DNA of 32,056 nt, from the NCBI GenBank assembly GCA_021736575.1, contig JAIPFP010000045.1, positions 1 through 32,056 of the forward strand, given 5' to 3'. The notes beneath the pieces are model-generated. The model made no database searches and was not told the origin of the DNA. It saw only the letters and a program-made list of their open reading frames with translations. The DNA comes from Pirellula sp. (GTDB taxonomy: Bacteria > Planctomycetota > Planctomycetia > Pirellulales > Pirellulaceae). The position numbers and the translations under genes are program-made. Shown here one piece after another: positions 1-7,943 of this stretch (position 1 is its first letter; every line of letters begins with the position of its first letter).

Positions 1-2
1 AG

Positions 3-818
3 ATCAATAAGGACCGCTTCGGCAAGCAAGGACTTTGCCTTGGCTCAGCTTTCCAATGGTGCGAACTCAAAGGCGAACTCAATGGCGATCTCATTCTGGA
101 TTCGAATACGGTATTTGCTGATTTGGCCAAACAGGATTGGGAGAGATTGCAGCGCATAGCGTGGTATGCCGTTGAACCAACTGCGAGCCAGCAGTCGACA
201 CAAGACGAACAGCTTAAATCAATCGTTGCCGACACAGCAGCCTATTTTGCTAATGCATCAGCGAAGCTTCGATACCTTTCGACGCAACTCGTCGGAATTC
301 AAATGCGTGTTCTCGATGAACCTGAATTCAATCGTCAAGTAGACATCATCGGCAATAAATCGTCGTTGTTGAGCGAGACCTCACTCAACCTTGTTCGAGA
401 TGTTATCGTCGGCTTTGTGCGGCCGGACGAACAAGTAGAGGTTTACTGCGACAAGCATGGTGGACGTAATCGATATCAGAGCATACTGTCTCATTGCTTT
501 GACCAAGAGTTGTTCTCGATCATCCTCGAGGGAGCCGAATGCAGTCGTTACAAATCCTGTTGGAACGGAAATGCGATGCACATCCAATTCAAGGTAGACG
601 GGGACTCGATATTTCCATCTGCCGCCGCGTCGATCCTGGCGAAATGGACACGCGAGGTATTGATGGACCGTCTCAATACATTTTGGAAATCTAAGTTTGA
701 CGGTGGGATTGAGCCTACAGCCGGATACTATGTCGACGCGATGCGATTTGCTGGCCAGATTGAATCTGTAGCAACTGCGATGCGATTAGAGCGTTCGCTT
801 TGGTGGCGAAAAAAGTGA
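3..818 (+). CDS. Ribonuclease HII-like protein, 5' end outside window
   Basis: The reading frame is open from the left edge, so the true start lies upstream; a TTG at 123 is the first start-like codon inside the window but open codons precede it. About 271 residues are visible. The C-terminal third resembles the end of RNase HII: the segment KVDGDSIFPSAAASILAKW matches the family pattern of K-D followed by AAASI-AK and a basic/acidic pair, and DKHGGRNRY earlier recalls the DG-R region with its catalytic acid. The long middle section is not typical of RNase HII, and the N-terminal DEAG-type motif would be outside the window. It could be a divergent RNase H-fold nuclease acting on RNA:DNA hybrids, or a relative without that activity. 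It converges with csrA across a hairpin that begins at its stop codon. Confidence 0.6.
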   Translation: MNKDRFGKQGLCLGSAFQWCELKGELNGDLILDSNTVFADLAKQDWERLQRIAWYAVEPTASQQSTQDEQLKSIVADTAAYFANASAKLRYLSTQLVGIQMRVLDEPEFNRQVDIIGNKSSLLSETSLNLVRDVIVGFVRPDEQVEVYCDKHGGRNRYQSILSHCFDQELFSIILEGAECSRYKSCWNGNAMHIQFKVDGDSIFPSAAASILAKWTREVLMDRLNTFWKSKFDGGIEPTAGYYVDAMRFAGQIESVATAMRLERSLWWRKK

Positions 819-875
819 CAAGCCTCGGATTGGTAGTGAATGACTTGCATGCACCGATTCAATCCGAGGCTTGTC
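805..875 (-). terminator. Intrinsic terminator of csrA
   Basis: A perfect 16-bp inverted repeat (817-832 with 860-875; arms GACAAGCCTCGGATTG and its complement) encloses a 27-base loop. Read on the minus strand the stem is followed by six T residues (fwd 809-814), the classic Rho-independent layout, so it should stop csrA transcripts. On the plus strand the stem starts at the stop codon of the RNase HII-like gene but no T tract follows, so it would be weaker in that direction. A second, 10-bp inverted repeat (930-939 with 953-962) lies between csrA and this hairpin. Confidence 0.75.
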
Positions 876-975
876 GCGTATCTGTCCTGAGCTTTACCTC
901 AGTATTGGGAACGACAGGTCTATCGTGGCTTCAACCACGTTTCTTGCGATCGCGTGGTTGAAAACGATGGGCCGT

Positions 976-1200
976 CTAGGGACGATCTTCTTTGAGGCTG
1001 CGTAGTTCAGCCGGTTGAATGTGATTCGCTTTGCGATTCTCACGTTTGATCGCCTCATAGACTTCTTGTCTGTGGACAGGAATATCGTTTGGGGCTTCGA
1101 TACCAAGCCGCACTTTATCCCCACGAATGTCCACGATCGTGATAACAACATCATCGCCGATCATGATGCTTTCATCTCGATGTCGCGAGAGTACAAGCAT
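976..1200 (-). CDS. csrA: Carbon storage regulator CsrA
   Basis: This encodes the small dimeric RNA-binding regulator that binds GGA motifs in mRNA leaders to control translation and stability. The 74-residue product begins [18 protein letters not shown] and contains VRLGIEAP followed by [10 protein letters not shown], the hallmark beta strands and RNA-binding arginine region of CsrA/RsmA. It is slightly longer than the 61-residue E. coli protein because of a hydrophilic tail. The ATG is preceded by a good ribosome binding site (AAGGAG on the minus strand, fwd 1207-1212). No flagellar genes or fliW are adjacent here, so the usual CsrA-FliW pairing is not visible. A strong terminator follows downstream. 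Confidence 0.96.
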   Translation of the reverse strand: MLVLSRHRDESIMIGDDVVITIVDIRGDKVRLGIEAPNDIPVHRQEVYEAIKRENRKANHIQPAELRSLKEDRP

Positions 1201-1478
1201 TGGAGACTCCTTTTCTTCGTTTCGGTTGCATCCAGTGCAACAGGGTTGGATCTAAACAAGTGGGCTGTGCCAGTACCAGACTTGCGTCCAATTATTAGCA
1301 CAAGCTGAGTATCGGCGGTAGAATGCATGCGAATCATTGAGACACGTCGCTTTCCGCCAGGACCTACTGTTCTGTCTTTAACGCCACGGTCTTTGCTTTT
1401 CCTAATTTCATGCAAACAACCAGCAAGCACGGCTCGATTTTTTGTGCTTGCTTCCGAGGTGATCCCACTGCGATCACT
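1201..1478. other. Intergenic region upstream of csrA
   Basis: Apart from the csrA ribosome binding site, nothing gene-like is convincing here. Short frames on both strands lack recognisable protein character. The csrA promoter should lie in this stretch but no clear -35/-10 pair could be assigned. Confidence 0.4.
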
Positions 1479-1604
1479 CGTTCCCAGGCTCTGCCTGGGA
1501 ACGCATTGGTGTGGAGGCTCCTGCCTCCCGAGTTCACAAACTAAGGATACATTTCGGCGAGGCGAAGCCTCGCTTGCATGAGTTACCAGGCAGAGCCTGG
1601 TAAC
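1479..1604. repeat. Composite palindromic repeat element (GGCTCTGCC type)
   Basis: Four palindromes follow one another in about 126 bases: CGTTCCCAGGC..GCCTGGGAACG (1479-1503), GGAGGCTCCTGCCTCC (1513-1528), CGAGGCGAAGCCTCG (1558-1572) and GTTACCAGGC..GCCTGGTAAC (1582-1604). The outer two have related cores, AGGCTCTGCCT and AGGCAGAGCCT, in opposite orientation. No open reading frame of interest is inside. It sits between the csrA leader and the 3' end of tsf, about 20 bases past the tsf stop codon, so it may also act as a tsf transcription terminator or mRNA 3' stabiliser. Elements of this style are common between genes of Rhodopirellula-type genomes (recalled, not searched). Confidence 0.8.
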
Positions 1605-1623
1605 TAGATTGCACAGTGCAAAA

Positions 1624-2463
1624 CTAGGCCGATGTTTCGCCGAGAACGTAATGTACGAACTTACTAATTTCTAATCCATGGCTTTTGGCGTACTGACCAA
1701 CCGATAGTTTGTCGTCTTTGACGAACGCTTGGTCGAGCAAAACGCGTTCAGCAAAGAACTGTTTGAGCCTACCTTCGACCATCTTGTCCACAATCGCTTC
1801 AGGCTTGCCTTCCTTGATTGCGAGTTCTCGCAAGACTTTTCGCTCGGTCTCAACCAATGCCGGATCCAGCTCACTTGAGGACAGAGCCGCAGGTCGCATG
1901 GCCGCGATGTGCATTGCGATGTCGCGGGCCGCAGCGTCATTTGAGCCGCTTGTCAGAGATACCAAAACGCCGGAGACCGTCGTTGCGTTGTGGCTGTAAC
2001 CACCGCTCGCGCCATCCACCCGAATCATTCGACCAATCTCAAATTTTTCTCGAATTCGATTGAAGAGTTCGTCTTTCTGCTCTCCAACCGTCATTCCAGC
2101 CTTCGTTGGAGAGGGTTGCGCAAGCAATTCCTCCACGTTTTTCGCGTTGCTTTTCGCAAGGGCTTCCGCAAGATCATTAGCCAATTGGATGAATTCCGAA
2201 TTGCCGGCCACAGGTGCGCTTTCGCATTTCAGCTCGACCATCGCGCCGGCTGCCTTGTCGCTGCCTGCAAAAAGACCAAAACGACCAAAAGCGGTTTCGC
2301 GATCGGCGCTTTTGTCACGAGCTTTAACGCCTTTTTCCCGGAGGATGGCAACGGCCTTGGCTTCATCACCGCCAGCTTCGGTCAGTGCGGCCTTGCATTC
2401 CATGAGGGGCAAACCAGTTCTTTCACGCAGCGCTTTAACGGCGGAAGCAGAGATTTCTGCCAT
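1624..2463 (-). CDS. tsf: Elongation factor Ts
   Basis: EF-Ts is the guanine-nucleotide exchange factor that recycles EF-Tu during translation. The 279-residue protein starts MAEISASAVKALRERTG, the N-terminal UBA-like helices, followed by MECKAALTEAGGDEAKAVAILREKG, the family signature. The core domain and a C-terminal helix end with SKFVHYVLGE. Length matches the family. The conserved TDFV motif, whose Asp-Phe pair inserts into EF-Tu in E. coli, is replaced by SAPV (residues 82-85, in CESAPVAGNSEF). It is the second gene of the rpsB-tsf operon, 95 bases after rpsB, with a ribosome binding site AGGGAGAG just upstream of its ATG. Confidence 0.97.
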   Translation of the reverse strand: MAEISASAVKALRERTGLPLMECKAALTEAGGDEAKAVAILREKGVKARDKSADRETAFGRFGLFAGSDKAAGAMVELKCESAPVAGNSEFIQLANDLAEALAKSNAKNVEELLAQPSPTKAGMTVGEQKDELFNRIREKFEIGRMIRVDGASGGYSHNATTVSGVLVSLTSGSNDAAARDIAMHIAAMRPAALSSSELDPALVETERKVLRELAIKEGKPEAIVDKMVEGRLKQFFAERVLLDQAFVKDDKLSVGQYAKSHGLEISKFVHYVLGETSA

Positions 2464-2558
2464 TTTCCAAACTCTCCCTAAAACAAATGAACAACCATAT
2501 AGGAACTATGTGTTAGAAAAAATCGCCTAACACGAGTAAAACTTCTATCGGGCGAGAA

Positions 2559-3320
2559 CTAAGCCATGCCTTCCGCTTTGGCAACCATTTCGCTGGTTGG
2601 ATCAGGCACATTCCCCATCGTCTTTTGAAGTTCTGGGTTTTCAGCCTTACCAGCCAAAATCGCATCCGCCAATTGCTTCATGATCAAATCAATGGATCGG
2701 ATGCCGTCATCGTTGCCTGGAATCGGCAAATCGATTTGAGTTGGATCGCAATCGGTATCGATCAAGGCGACCGTCGTAATTCCTAAGCACTTGGCTTCTC
2801 GTACTGCGTTCTTTTCCTTCTTTGGATCAACGATAACCAAGCACTCTGGCAAGCGATTCAAGGATCGAAGGCCATTCAAGTTTCGGTAGATCTTTCGATA
2901 CTCACGCTTCAACGAAGATTGCATCTTCTTTGAGTATTGATTGATTTTTTCGGAATTCATAATCGTTTCAAGCTCTTCCAGACGAGCCATTCGATCGCGA
3001 ATGGTGCGGAAGTTGGTGAGGGCACCACCGAGCCAGCGTTCGCTGACAAACGGCATACCACATCGGGTAGCTTCTCGTTGGATCACTTCCGACGCTTGAC
3101 GCTTTGTTCCCACGAACAAAATTAGGGAGCCACCGTTGGCTACTTGGTTGAGGTATTTCTTGGCTCGCAACATTCCGCGGAGCGTTTCGCGAATGTCGAT
3201 GATGTGGATTAAGTTCTTTCGCCCGTAGATGTAAGGTTCCATCTTGGGATTCCAGCGACTGACTCGGTGTCCAAAGTGCGCACCGGCTTCAATAAGTTTC
3301 TGTACTAATTCGTTTGCCAT
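2559..3320 (-). CDS. rpsB: 30S ribosomal protein S2
   Basis: S2 is a late-assembling protein of the small ribosomal subunit. The start chosen is the ATG at 3318-3320 ([18 protein letters not shown]), giving 253 residues. It is supported by a GAGGAG ribosome binding site and by family alignment; the open frame continues 26 codons upstream to 3398 but that extension has no S2 homology. Recognisable family segments are [19 protein letters not shown], the FVGTKRQA motif, the [13 protein letters not shown] block and the [15 protein letters not shown] block. It is followed by tsf in the usual bacterial rpsB-tsf order on the same strand. The short C-terminal tail is variable in the family. Confidence 0.97.
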   Translation of the reverse strand: MANELVQKLIEAGAHFGHRVSRWNPKMEPYIYGRKNLIHIIDIRETLRGMLRAKKYLNQVANGGSLILFVGTKRQASEVIQREATRCGMPFVSERWLGGALTNFRTIRDRMARLEELETIMNSEKINQYSKKMQSSLKREYRKIYRNLNGLRSLNRLPECLVIVDPKKEKNAVREAKCLGITTVALIDTDCDPTQIDLPIPGNDDGIRSIDLIMKQLADAILAGKAENPELQKTMGNVPDPTSEMVAKAEGMA

Positions 3321-3684
3321 GAAATCTCCTCTTTTCTGTGCATTTCCAAAGCGATGCATCGACCGATTGGCCATCGTCCGTACACAGGACGCTTTCAACG
3401 CCGTAGCGCATGAGCGTCCTTCTGCTTAAACAGGAATGCGATTCTTTGCGGGCTAAGAAGACGCCATGCGAATAATTCAACGCAAAAACGACGTCTGCAA
3501 GCTGACGCGAATCCAAAGCGTAGCGGCAAAGGGTGTTTGTCGTCAATCGAAAAGTCGAATTTTGAGCCTCTACTGGCCCAGTATTCCGCGACTCGAAACA
3601 CTTGTAGAATTCTATTTCCACGATTTTCGATGGGTCCAGCCTGATCTATTCCCCACGCTATCTATGAACGGTTGCAGGACGCAA
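3321..3684. promoter_or_regulatory. Divergent intergenic region between rpsB and the TPR glycosyltransferase
   Basis: These 364 bases separate two divergent genes and must carry both promoters, including the rpsB-tsf leader. Open frames run into it from both sides but look like random read-through rather than protein. TAGAAT at 3605-3610 resembles a -10 box for the plus-strand gene, without a convincing -35 at the right distance. No riboswitch-like fold or operator was recognised. Confidence 0.35.
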
Positions 3685-5052
3685 ATGCCGACTACGGACG
3701 AAATTCTTTCACAAACCTGGCAAATACATCAGCAAGGCAACGCAACCCACGCGGAAACAGTTTACCGATCGATCGTCGAACGGGATCCAAAACACGTCAA
3801 CGGTTGGTGTTATTTAGGGATCGCATTGCACGATCTGCGTCGCTACGACCAATCCGTCGCAGCGTATGAACGAGCTTTGGCGTTGCAACCGAATTTTCCG
3901 ATTGCGCTAAACAATATGGGGAACTCGCTGAGGTACTTAGGGCGGGTCGCAGAAGCAGACAAAGCGTTTCAAAAAGCGCTCGACCTTTCTCCTGACTACT
4001 TCAACGCCCTGCGCAACCGAGGCACATTGCACGCTTGGACCGGTCGTATCGACCTCGCTTTCAAGTACTACCATCAAGCCATGCAGCTAAACCCAAACGA
4101 TGCCGAGTTGCACCGCAATTTGGGTGTCATTCACTTGTTGCAAGGGAATTTCAAGGACGGTTGGCGAGAATACGACTTTCGCTGGCAATGCAGCGAAGCG
4201 ATCCAACATCGCTATCCACAACCGAAGTGGACAGGGCAATCGCTTGCTGGCAAGACGGTTTTGCTCTACAGCGAACAAGGACTCGGCGACACGATTCACT
4301 TTGTTCGATTTGCTAAAACACTGAAAGAACTGGGTGCAACGACGATTGTTCATATGCAGCCCGCATTGCTCGCGTTGCTCCAAGGATGCCAAGGCATCGA
4401 CTACCTCATTCCAAGCTCGTTGCAAATCGAACATCCGTTCGATTACCACTGCTCCTTGTTGGATGTGGCTAAGGTATTGCAGATTGATGACACGAACGTG
4501 CCCAACGCAGTTCCCTACATACAGATTCCCGACCAGTTGATCCGTTATTGGGGAGGTACTCTAGCCAGCGCGTTGCCGAAAGCCAAACTTCGCGTTGGCA
4601 TTGTATGGCAAGGAAACGCGGACCATCAAGCGGACATGTTTCGGTCGATACCACTCGAAAAACTGACACCCCTGGCTGATGTCGATGGAATTCAGTTGAT
4701 TAGTTTGCAACGCGGCAAAGGGGTCGAGCAACTCAAAAACTGGTCTGGGAGCAAGCGGATCTATTGTCTACCCGACAACATCGATCAAAGCAGCGGTGCA
4801 TTCATGGATACGGCTGCCATTATTCAGCATCTAGATTTGATTGTGACCAGCGATACATCCATGGCTCATTTGGCCGGTGCCTTGGCTCGTCCGACCTGTG
4901 TGCTATTGGGGTTCACTCCCGATTGGCGCTGGATGCAAAATCGGCCCGAAAGCCCTTGGTATCCGACCTGTCGACTCTTTCGCCAACCCGCAGTCGGCGA
5001 TTGGGAAACAGTTATCTCTGAAGTGAAAAACCACATCGCCGCGATGCTTTGA
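3685..5052 (+). CDS. TPR-repeat protein with C-terminal glycosyltransferase-9-like domain
   Basis: The N-terminal part (about residues 10-165) is a run of tetratricopeptide repeats, with repeated patterns such as GWCYLGIALHDLRRYDQSV, ALNNMGNSLRYLGRVAEAD and ELHRNLGVIHLLQGNFKDG. The C-terminal half resembles ADP-heptose/GT41-like glycosyltransferases: a LYSEQGLGDTIHF motif near residue 195 and SDTSMAHLAGALARPT near residue 390, followed by PDWRW. Such proteins are common in planctomycetes and are thought to add sugars to surface polymers or proteins; the acceptor cannot be told from sequence. The ATG at 3685 (MPTTDEIL) follows a CAGGAC element at suitable spacing; an ATG at 3664 is an alternative. 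The frame is open back to 3466 but the upstream part looks non-coding. Confidence 0.85.
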   Translation: MPTTDEILSQTWQIHQQGNATHAETVYRSIVERDPKHVNGWCYLGIALHDLRRYDQSVAAYERALALQPNFPIALNNMGNSLRYLGRVAEADKAFQKALDLSPDYFNALRNRGTLHAWTGRIDLAFKYYHQAMQLNPNDAELHRNLGVIHLLQGNFKDGWREYDFRWQCSEAIQHRYPQPKWTGQSLAGKTVLLYSEQGLGDTIHFVRFAKTLKELGATTIVHMQPALLALLQGCQGIDYLIPSSLQIEHPFDYHCSLLDVAKVLQIDDTNVPNAVPYIQIPDQLIRYWGGTLASALPKAKLRVGIVWQGNADHQADMFRSIPLEKLTPLADVDGIQLISLQRGKGVEQLKNWSGSKRIYCLPDNIDQSSGAFMDTAAIIQHLDLIVTSDTSMAHLAGALARPTCVLLGFTPDWRWMQNRPESPWYPTCRLFRQPAVGDWETVISEVKNHIAAML

Positions 5053-5103
5053 AAAATCACGTTTCAATGGCCAACTCGCTGCGACAAGCCCAGAGGCTAG
5101 TGG

Positions 5104-6561
5104 TCAGGAATCGACTGGAGTGAAGCGGTCCATGAACTCCGAAACTCGCATGTTCAACATCGATTGGCCTGCATGAAACAGCTGCACTAATGACTCGACT
5201 CGATTTTCCGTGAACCGCTTGCCAGCGTTGGTACGGAATTTGGATTTGAGAGGCCCTATGGATTCATTGCGTCGTCGTCGATGTCCAAGCGGAAATTGAA
5301 CTTCAACTGCATCCGTCGCGGTTCCATCCTCGAAGAATACTTGGACGCGATTGGAAATCGAACGAAGATCAGGATCCAAGTAATCTCGCGAATATTTCAT
5401 TTCTTCGGTGACTACCATTTTGCTGCGAAGCAGGTCGATGCGTGCATCAGCCGCCGCGACGTCTTCGTAATGTTCCGATGTCAAGTCGCCATGCAGCAAT
5501 CCGATCGCCGTAATGTATTGCAAGCAATGGTCGCGATCTGCGGGATTGTTGAGCGGCCCCTTTTTGTCGATGATGCGAATCGCGGATTCATGCGTATGAA
5601 TCCGTATTTCTTTTATGGACTCGACGCGTTGGATGACTTGTGCGTGCAACTGGATGGACGCTTCGGCAGCGGTTTGAGCGTGGAACTCGGCAGGGTAAGC
5701 GACTTTGAACAAGATGTTCTCCATAACGTAGCTCGTTAGCGGGCGATGGATCAGGATAGGTTTTCCATCCATCATGACATCTTGAAACCCCCAACGTTTT
5801 GCTGTCAGGGCGGTGGCGTAGCCCATTTCTCCGGTCATCGTCCAAAGGGCTAGTTGAACCGCCCTCTGCGTTGCATCCCCAGCCGCCCAGCTCTTTCGCG
5901 ATCCCGTGTTCGGCGAGTGACGATACGTTCGCAAGGCTCCTCCATCGAGCCAAGCATGACTGACGGCATCGGCGATCTGCGCTTTGCTTCCACCAAGCAG
6001 TGAACATGCGACCGCCGTCGAGGCAACGCGGACAAGTAAAACGTGATCGAAGCCCACACGATTGAAACTGTTTTCCAGCGCCAAGACACCTTGAATTTCA
6101 TATGCTTTGATTGCGGCGTCGAGCACATCTTGAATCGTGTATTGGCGATTCGGTTGCCACGGGTTGGCAGGGTTGCGATCCAAGTAGTCCGTCAACGCGA
6201 GAATGGCTCCGAAATTGTCGGACGGATGGCCCCACTCAGCGGCGAGCCAAGTGTCATTGAAATCCAGCCATCGAATCATGCAGCCGATGTTGAAGGCTGC
6301 CTTCACCGGTTCCAGTTGCCAATGTGTACCGGGCACGCGCGCTCCACCAACCAGCGTCGCACCCGGCACGACGGGTCCCAACATTTTGGTGCAAGCGGGG
6401 AACTCAAGGGCTAGCAGTCCGCATCCCAAGCTATCGAACAGACACCATCTCGCTGTTTCTAACGCTTCCTTGCTAAAGGTCGATTTCGAAACGGCGTACT
6501 CCGCAATGGTCTGCAAGAGTGGGTCAACCGTTTCATCGGGACGTCGAGTTGAGTGATGCAT
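5104..6561 (-). CDS. prpD: MmgE/PrpD family protein, probable 2-methylcitrate dehydratase
   Basis: PrpD dehydrates 2-methylcitrate to 2-methyl-cis-aconitate in the methylcitrate cycle that degrades propionyl-CoA, in the cytoplasm. The 485-residue length is close to the E. coli enzyme. Family features are the N-terminal segment [18 protein letters not shown], the [20 protein letters not shown] block and the SHAWLDGG region, followed by [15 protein letters not shown] and [10 protein letters not shown]. The other methylcitrate-cycle genes (prpB, prpC) are not in the window. The gene begins one base after the stop codon of the PQQ-propeller gene (TAG-T-ATG), so the two are very probably co-transcribed and translationally coupled, which is an unusual partner. 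Substrate specificity within MmgE/PrpD is inferred from overall likeness and length. Confidence 0.87.
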   Translation of the reverse strand: MHHSTRRPDETVDPLLQTIAEYAVSKSTFSKEALETARWCLFDSLGCGLLALEFPACTKMLGPVVPGATLVGGARVPGTHWQLEPVKAAFNIGCMIRWLDFNDTWLAAEWGHPSDNFGAILALTDYLDRNPANPWQPNRQYTIQDVLDAAIKAYEIQGVLALENSFNRVGFDHVLLVRVASTAVACSLLGGSKAQIADAVSHAWLDGGALRTYRHSPNTGSRKSWAAGDATQRAVQLALWTMTGEMGYATALTAKRWGFQDVMMDGKPILIHRPLTSYVMENILFKVAYPAEFHAQTAAEASIQLHAQVIQRVESIKEIRIHTHESAIRIIDKKGPLNNPADRDHCLQYITAIGLLHGDLTSEHYEDVAAADARIDLLRSKMVVTEEMKYSRDYLDPDLRSISNRVQVFFEDGTATDAVEVQFPLGHRRRRNESIGPLKSKFRTNAGKRFTENRVESLVQLFHAGQSMLNMRVSEFMDRFTPVDS

Positions 6562-6562
6562 A

Positions 6563-7891
6563 CTATGGCTTGCCGATACAATAGACAGAATCTCCAGTAC
6601 GGATGATTAACTTGCCAGAACCGACGGCACATCCATATTGAGTCGGGCCAGAAAACATAGCCGCAGCTCGCTTGCGCTCTTCGGTGGACTCGTTGGCACC
6701 AGCCTTCTCATCGGCTGCCACCGCGTCAGGGTCCCATAGTTGGTTTTCGGCAAGAATCTTAAACTCCTTACCCGCGGCAATCACCGTGGTAAGCCCGTCT
6801 TTTCCAAAAAAGTAGACTCGATCGCCTAATCCGATCGGAGTGGCCCAACAGGATTGTTTGGTTCGTTCCTTATAGTTTAATGAGCCGGTTTCCAGATCGA
6901 AGCAATAGACCACACCGGTGCGATTTACCCAGTACGCGCATCCACGATACGACATTGGAGAAGCCCATGATGGTGCTGCCTCGGAGGCGATCCAAAGTGG
7001 CATGGCTGACCATTTGCCAGCAACCAATTTGACGTCCATCACCAAGTTCGACTTCTTTGCCAATTCCGTATTCTCTCCTTCTCGACCGCCAGCCGCTGCG
7101 ACAAAGAAGCGGTCCGGGCCGGCAGGTAAAGGAGTTGTGCCGGTATTGCCACCGATGTCCGCGAAACTCCAAAGCAAATTGCCGGTTGTGCAATCATACC
7201 CGTCGACGCTGCCAGACGAACTCACCAGAACCTGCTTGACCCCAGCGATCGTTTGTATCGAAGGGGACGACCAGCTCCTACGAGATGTTCGATCTCGTTT
7301 CCAAACTTCCTGTCCCGTGGCTTTGTCGATCGCTACCAGATAGCTTGGTCCTTCATCGTCCACGAGAATGATGACGTGATTATCAGTCTGCACAGGCGAG
7401 CCACATAGACCGAATTTGTTTTGAAATTTTCCGTAATCCTTTGCGATCGATCGGCTCCATTGTTGTTTGCCTGCATGGTTCAGACAAACGATGTCACCGC
7501 TTTCAAAAAATGCGATGACGTTTTTCGAATCAACAACAGGCGTGGGAGCTGCTCTACTGACGTAGAGACTGTTCTCGACAGGATCCGAATTCTTGAGTGC
7601 ATGTCTCCAGAGTTCCGATCCATCCGAAAGCGATAAACAGTAGATGTAGTAGTCATCCTTGAGAGGCCCAGCCGTGGACGTGACGAAAACCTTGTTGTCC
7701 CAAACGATTGGGCTTGACTGGCCATGTCCAACGGGAGCCGACTTCCACAAAACGCCTTCCTTGGGCGACCACTTCGTCGGTATTGACTCGGGCGTAGTTA
7801 ATGTTGCGTCTATCCCAAGAAACCCTGGCCAACTGTCCCCCGGAACAACACATAAAAACAAACTAGCAATCGACAGGAATAGGACCGACAT
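6563..7891 (-). CDS. Secreted PQQ-binding-like beta-propeller protein
   Basis: The 442-residue product begins with a hydrophobic export signal ([20 protein letters not shown]) and then WPGFLG, typical of planctomycete PQQ-like propellers. Repeating blades are visible as [63 protein letters not shown] and [13 protein letters not shown], the usual A-x-D-x-x-T/S-G-x-x-x-W pattern. These proteins resemble BamB and alcohol dehydrogenase propellers, but the metal and PQQ ligands of a true quinoprotein enzyme are not evident, so a structural or binding role outside the cytoplasm is more likely. It stands 52 bases after the cytochrome-domain gene and one base before prpD on the same strand. Confidence 0.86.
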   Translation of the reverse strand: MSVLFLSIASLFLCVVPGDSWPGFLGIDATLTTPESIPTKWSPKEGVLWKSAPVGHGQSSPIVWDNKVFVTSTAGPLKDDYYIYCLSLSDGSELWRHALKNSDPVENSLYVSRAAPTPVVDSKNVIAFFESGDIVCLNHAGKQQWSRSIAKDYGKFQNKFGLCGSPVQTDNHVIILVDDEGPSYLVAIDKATGQEVWKRDRTSRRSWSSPSIQTIAGVKQVLVSSSGSVDGYDCTTGNLLWSFADIGGNTGTTPLPAGPDRFFVAAAGGREGENTELAKKSNLVMDVKLVAGKWSAMPLWIASEAAPSWASPMSYRGCAYWVNRTGVVYCFDLETGSLNYKERTKQSCWATPIGLGDRVYFFGKDGLTTVIAAGKEFKILAENQLWDPDAVAADEKAGANESTEERKRAAAMFSGPTQYGCAVGSGKLIIRTGDSVYCIGKP

Positions 7892-7943
7892 AAAGGGTGC
7901 TTTCTAAATCAAGCGAGCGATGAATTGCTTGTGCAGACGATTC

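Noticed and set aside
1161..1430. An 89-codon minus-strand frame overlapping the csrA start
   Set aside because: It overlaps csrA in another frame, has no family likeness and lacks a good ribosome binding site.
3321..3398. Extension of rpsB to an upstream start at 3398
   Set aside because: The 26 extra codons have no S2 similarity, and the ATG at 3320 has a strong GAGGAG site in front.
3466..3684. Upstream extension of the TPR glycosyltransferase
   Set aside because: The residues are Arg/Lys-rich and irregular before MPTTDEIL; TPR homology starts only after 3685.
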